A stretch of DNA of 64,000 nt from Penicillus capitatus (lineage: Eukaryota > Chlorophyta). Within the stretch, counting starts at the first letter, position 1; each line of letters begins with the position of its first letter. Positions 60,801 to 64,000 of the stretch are shown here, piece after piece. The notes below the pieces were generated by a model. It saw only the letters and a program-made list of their open reading frames with translations, did no database searches and was not told where the DNA came from. Where the stretch lies: NCBI GenBank assembly GCA_965649825.1, contig OZ287696.1:372001-436000 (forward strand), in the 5' to 3' direction. A program made the position numbers and the translations under genes.

Positions 60801-61308
60801 CAGAGCGACGCGAAGAGTTGTCAGATTTGTAGGACAGAGAACAGGGGACGAGCGATTTTTCCTGATGCGGCTCTTCAGCCGAGACGAAAGAGGTCGGCGG
60901 AGAGGCACCGCGGCTGTCGCGATCCTCTTCTGAGAACTTCTCGAAATCGAACGACGCCGAAGAGCTTTGATCGGAACTCGTTGTCCCTCCAGTTTTTTCC
61001 GAGTTCTGACCGGAGCTGGACATCTCCGTGAATTCGGATTCGGTCCCTTTGCTCCGTTGTCTCTCGCTCTCTGACTCGAAATTCGAACGCGATGCCAAAG
61101 ATTGAGAGGCAGAACGTTGACAGTCGTCGAGAAACAGAATGTTGCTCTTGACATTTGTCGAAGGTGGACTGGCGATCGTCTGTGCTTTGACCCACTTGCG
61201 AACATTCTCGAGCTTTTCCGGATCAAAATTTGTGGCGAGTTCCATGTGGTTGTGGGAGAAGGCAGCTTCGTCGTTGTGCGTGTCTGTTACGTTTGATACG
61301 TTTGACAT
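57877..61308 (-). CDS. Long coiled-coil protein (possibly centrosomal)
   Basis: Start Met 61308 leads a roughly 210-residue Ser-rich acidic region. Extended heptad-repeat coiled coils then run from about 60700 to 58380 (for example RLKERQNADRTMNSLQEAKK, TGEVQQLKSEKENLEMRLSE). The C-terminal globular piece (LCLVMEIDDPALLAERAAKL, IQRFVSEVCEIV) ends at 57877. Several short introns. The layout and the IDDP..L motif faintly recall CEP70-type centrosomal proteins, but I would not name it. About 1,000 residues. It is tail-to-tail with the SRRM1-like gene, 61 bp apart. Confidence 0.7.
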
Positions 61309-63249
61309 TGTTGATCACGTTGTTCGACGGTGAGACTGATACGACGCGAAATCGGCCAAGGAGTGAATGGATGGATGACTGGACTGTATTTCTACACGAT
61401 CTGCGCCGCGCTTTTGTCATAACTTGCGAGGTTTGTCATCTTCGTGGCATTTTCTAGAGAATCTCCCATAGAAGTAGGAGCGGCCTATCGCAGTCGCCGA
61501 AAAAGGCACCCGCTTTCAGAAATTCGTTAGAACATTTATGCTAACGTTTCATGTAGTCAAGAACGTGAACATGCGGTCTCGCTTGTATGCCTACATACGG
61601 CGCATAGACGCCAGAGTGTATGAACGAAGATAAATCCGGAAAGAAAGCAAAGGACGACCGGTAAAACACGAGCTAATGCTGTCCTTGCATGAGAGATTTT
61701 CTCGATTCAACGATGGTCACTGTCATCGCCACACACAACATAATATAGACAAATAAGTCAGCGTCCGGCCGATAAAAGAACGCGGGCTCGTACAACCTGT
61801 TCACCCCGAGTTCACGAGCAAGGTCCTCGAAAACCGAACATAGAGAGACGTCTGACACAGTGCACTCTCGAAGACGTATGAAAAGCTGTTCGATGGAAGA
61901 AGTTGGCGTGTTTCACCATGTGTGGAAAACAGTTCCTCTTGACAGGCACGTAGAAAAACAACATCGTAATTTGGAATCTCCCGGAAGTGCGACGAGTTCG
62001 AGATGGCGCGGGCTGGACGTCATCGTCGTCGCAATGGAGATTCCCATGGTCGCCGCCGAAGTTCAGGTCTTAGAGATGGCCCGCATGAATCTTGCTGAAT
62101 GGAAGAACGCGCACCACAAGCACTCATCCGTTTCGAAGCCAAGCAAGTTTTTTCTTCACTTAGGTTTACTGTTAGAACATAGGCGTTGGTATCAGACTGA
62201 AAATTCTCGAAGCAATCTTTTTAATGCGTCTCATGCAACAATTCAATCAGTCTTATTCGTGCCCTCACATTTACTAACTGTGCTTTTTAATACTGATACT
62301 TTCTTGAAATCGCAGCTTTTGCTCAGAGAATCAAGTGAAACAAACGTGCTAAATGTGCAAGTTGCTTTACAAAACAAACCTCCTTTTTTCATGTTGTTTT
62401 CGTGAATGATCTCATACTTTATGTCATGATGTCATCATGCCTCTTGTAATGATGTGGTATTTCATGTTCGGTTCCTCTTCCGCTCTTCAGTATCATGACA
62501 ACACCGTCGTGGACCTGAAGCTGAAGTTGGAAGAAGAAAGGAAAAAGAGCGCGTCACATCATCACAAGAAGCATGACGACATTATAACGTCATGCTGCGT
62601 AGTATAAAAAGGGGGTTGGTTCTCAGACACGAATCTCGAATCTTGTAAAAAGCCCGCTCTATCATTTGTGTTTACTTTCACCTTGTATCAACACGAAGAA
62701 GGAGTTTGCCAACCACTGATCTTTTCTATACTGTCACATCAAACTTGGAACATTAAAGCGTCAATTGACAAACGGACGATCTTTGTACTCAAGTTATAGC
62801 TTTCGATGTAATACCAACTTTCAGTCATCTCTCCAGACCGATCCCATGAAGTAAGTTCTCTGTGTTTTTCTACCTGACTTTCTCTTCTGTAAGCATCGTT
62901 CCATGCAAGAGCTCTGGGAAGCAAACCTTTTGGCGAGACAGGATTCCGCGGTCATCGACAATGACGGTGATTAGTAAGCAAAGGTGACAGGTATTACAGT
63001 TAATTGAATGTGTCTTGGCTAAGTCGATGAACAATGAGCATGCAAGGCATTTCATGAAGAAGCGGCATCAGAAAAAGGCTGTCCAGAGGCTGTCCACCTT
63101 CGCGCAGCTGTCCACGTCATGCTTTAAATTCTTAGTCTATCAAATAATGGACAGTCTTTGTTAATCGATACGCCCTCGTCGTCATTGGTTTTCAGTGTGT
63201 TTTCGCGCATTCCGACGGAATTTGTTGTGACAACATATCTATCACACCG
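61309..63249. other. 1.9 kb without an assignable gene
   Basis: The A+T content rises after 62150. A frame at 61860-62405 on the plus strand, an Arg-rich stretch in another frame (61990-62090) and a charged stretch near 62490-62600 might be exons of an unknown gene, but I could not join them. Two copies of the repeated GTCACATCA motif lie at 62553 and 62733. Confidence 0.4.
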
Positions 63250-63888
63250 ATGTATGATAGACGCTTTCCTAATACAAAGCATAGAGAACCAACCAAGCAA
63301 CCAACCTGTATGGAGCCAATCGTGTGTGCTAAAAAAAGATCGTTAACTACGAGTGAAGCAAAAAATGCGAAACATAGAGAATGCCATTACATACCGTCGG
63401 TTTGGTTCGCTTTGTACGGATCGAACTCGTTTTCACAGAGAAGCCGAGGCATCAAAGAAGCCCGGAATTTTGGATTGAACGCACAAAGGCCCTTGCCTGA
63501 AAACCTTCCGATACCTTATTCCACTGCACGCCCGTCGCGAACCCATGCAACTAATCGACTCACGAACGTAACGTCTCTTCTGTTGCCCCCGACAAGCAAA
63601 ACAATCGGAACTTTGTCTCGAATGGGCGCTTTCCAATCTCGTCGACAGCCCAAAACAAACGACACAAACCTGTCCCTTGGCGTCCAACCGTCCGACCACA
63701 CTACAGTTCCCGCGTTCCCTAGACCAACTCCCAACGCCTTGGCACTCGACCTATCGCAACATGCAAACCCCGTGGAGCGAGGTACCATCTCTTCTAGTTT
63801 ACCGTCTCCCATGTGGAAACCAACGTCTTCCTCAAGCCGACAACGGAAGAAAGAGAAGTTTGTGGGATTTATATGGGCTTTTGAATAA
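63250..63888 (+). CDS. Hypothetical intronless open frame of 212 codons
   Basis: Unrecognised. It is Ser/Thr/Pro/Arg-rich (RPLPENLPIPYSTARPSRTH, PAFPRPTPNALALDL) without domains or membrane segments. A frame of this length is only mildly unlikely by chance here, and it lacks the short introns typical of real genes in the window. It could be a fragment of a mobile element or a spurious frame. Confidence 0.22.
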   Translation: MYDRRFPNTKHREPTKQPTCMEPIVCAKKRSLTTSEAKNAKHRECHYIPSVWFALYGSNSFSQRSRGIKEARNFGLNAQRPLPENLPIPYSTARPSRTHATNRLTNVTSLLLPPTSKTIGTLSRMGAFQSRRQPKTNDTNLSLGVQPSDHTTVPAFPRPTPNALALDLSQHANPVERGTISSSLPSPMWKPTSSSSRQRKKEKFVGFIWAFE

Positions 63889-64000
63889 CAAACCAGCCCG
63901 GCAAGCCGACTACGAAGTCAATGCTTCTGTCCTCGCGACTTCGCCGCGTGTCGTAGAGTCCTAGATTATAGACGACTTGCTCCGCACCCCGCTGTAGGTG

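Noticed and set aside
61860-62405. Plus-strand frame of 181 codons
   Set aside because: Composition is mixed, with no domain. A different frame in the same stretch looks as good, and the length is not beyond chance.

Overview
The window is nuclear DNA of a eukaryote, most likely a protist or other microbial eukaryote with a compact, intron-rich genome. The evidence is canonical GT-AG introns, nearly all 42-69 nt long, whose removal restores conserved protein families; very short gaps between genes; and a core set of spliceosomal, TOR, autophagy, ER-Golgi and mitochondrial proteins. I cannot name the lineage. No plastid, bacterial or viral genes, no rRNA or tRNA genes and no CRISPR arrays were seen. 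All exon joins were made by eye from frame, splice sites and family motifs.

Layout. 1-6 kb: a DHHC palmitoyltransferase (cut by the left edge) head-to-head with a DHX16/Prp2 spliceosomal helicase, then a WD-repeat protein. 6.5-10.6 kb: a FANCM/Mph1 DNA-repair helicase that appears to carry a C-terminal PHD finger. 11.4-12.9 kb: two tandem secreted ML-domain (MD-2/NPC2-like) proteins. 12.9-14.4 kb: a gene-poor stretch. 14.4-16.5 kb: a GT14-type glycosyltransferase. 17.7-25.3 kb: a complete TOR kinase. 25.9-32.2 kb: a packed cluster of tyrosine phosphatase, CHY/RING ubiquitin ligase (RCHY1), SERF, phosphatidylglycerophosphate synthase, beta-carbonic anhydrase and ERGIC3/Erv46.

33-37.5 kb: a two-RRM RNA-binding protein, a UVRAG/Vps38-like PI3-kinase subunit and a NOP16-like ribosome-biogenesis protein. 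38-45.8 kb: a hypothetical membrane or secreted protein head-to-head with two tandem ankyrin-repeat/U-box ligases. 46.3-47.2 kb: two small unknown genes, head-to-head. 47.6-55.2 kb: a ZNFX1-like helicase with CCCH, NFX1 and RZ-type zinc fingers. 55.4-61.3 kb: an SRRM1-like PWI/RS splicing coactivator and a long coiled-coil protein. The last 2.7 kb holds no gene I can assign firmly.

Functional themes are splicing and RNA (DHX16, SRRM1, two-RRM protein, ZNFX1-like), growth control and autophagy (TOR, UVRAG), ubiquitin (RCHY1, two ANK-U-box proteins) and membrane traffic. There is no sign of operons. Many neighbours are divergent with 31-172 bp between start codons, so shared promoters are likely. 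A 9-10 bp motif (TGTCACATCA or its complement) recurs in introns and gaps far above chance and is the most unexplained non-coding signal here.
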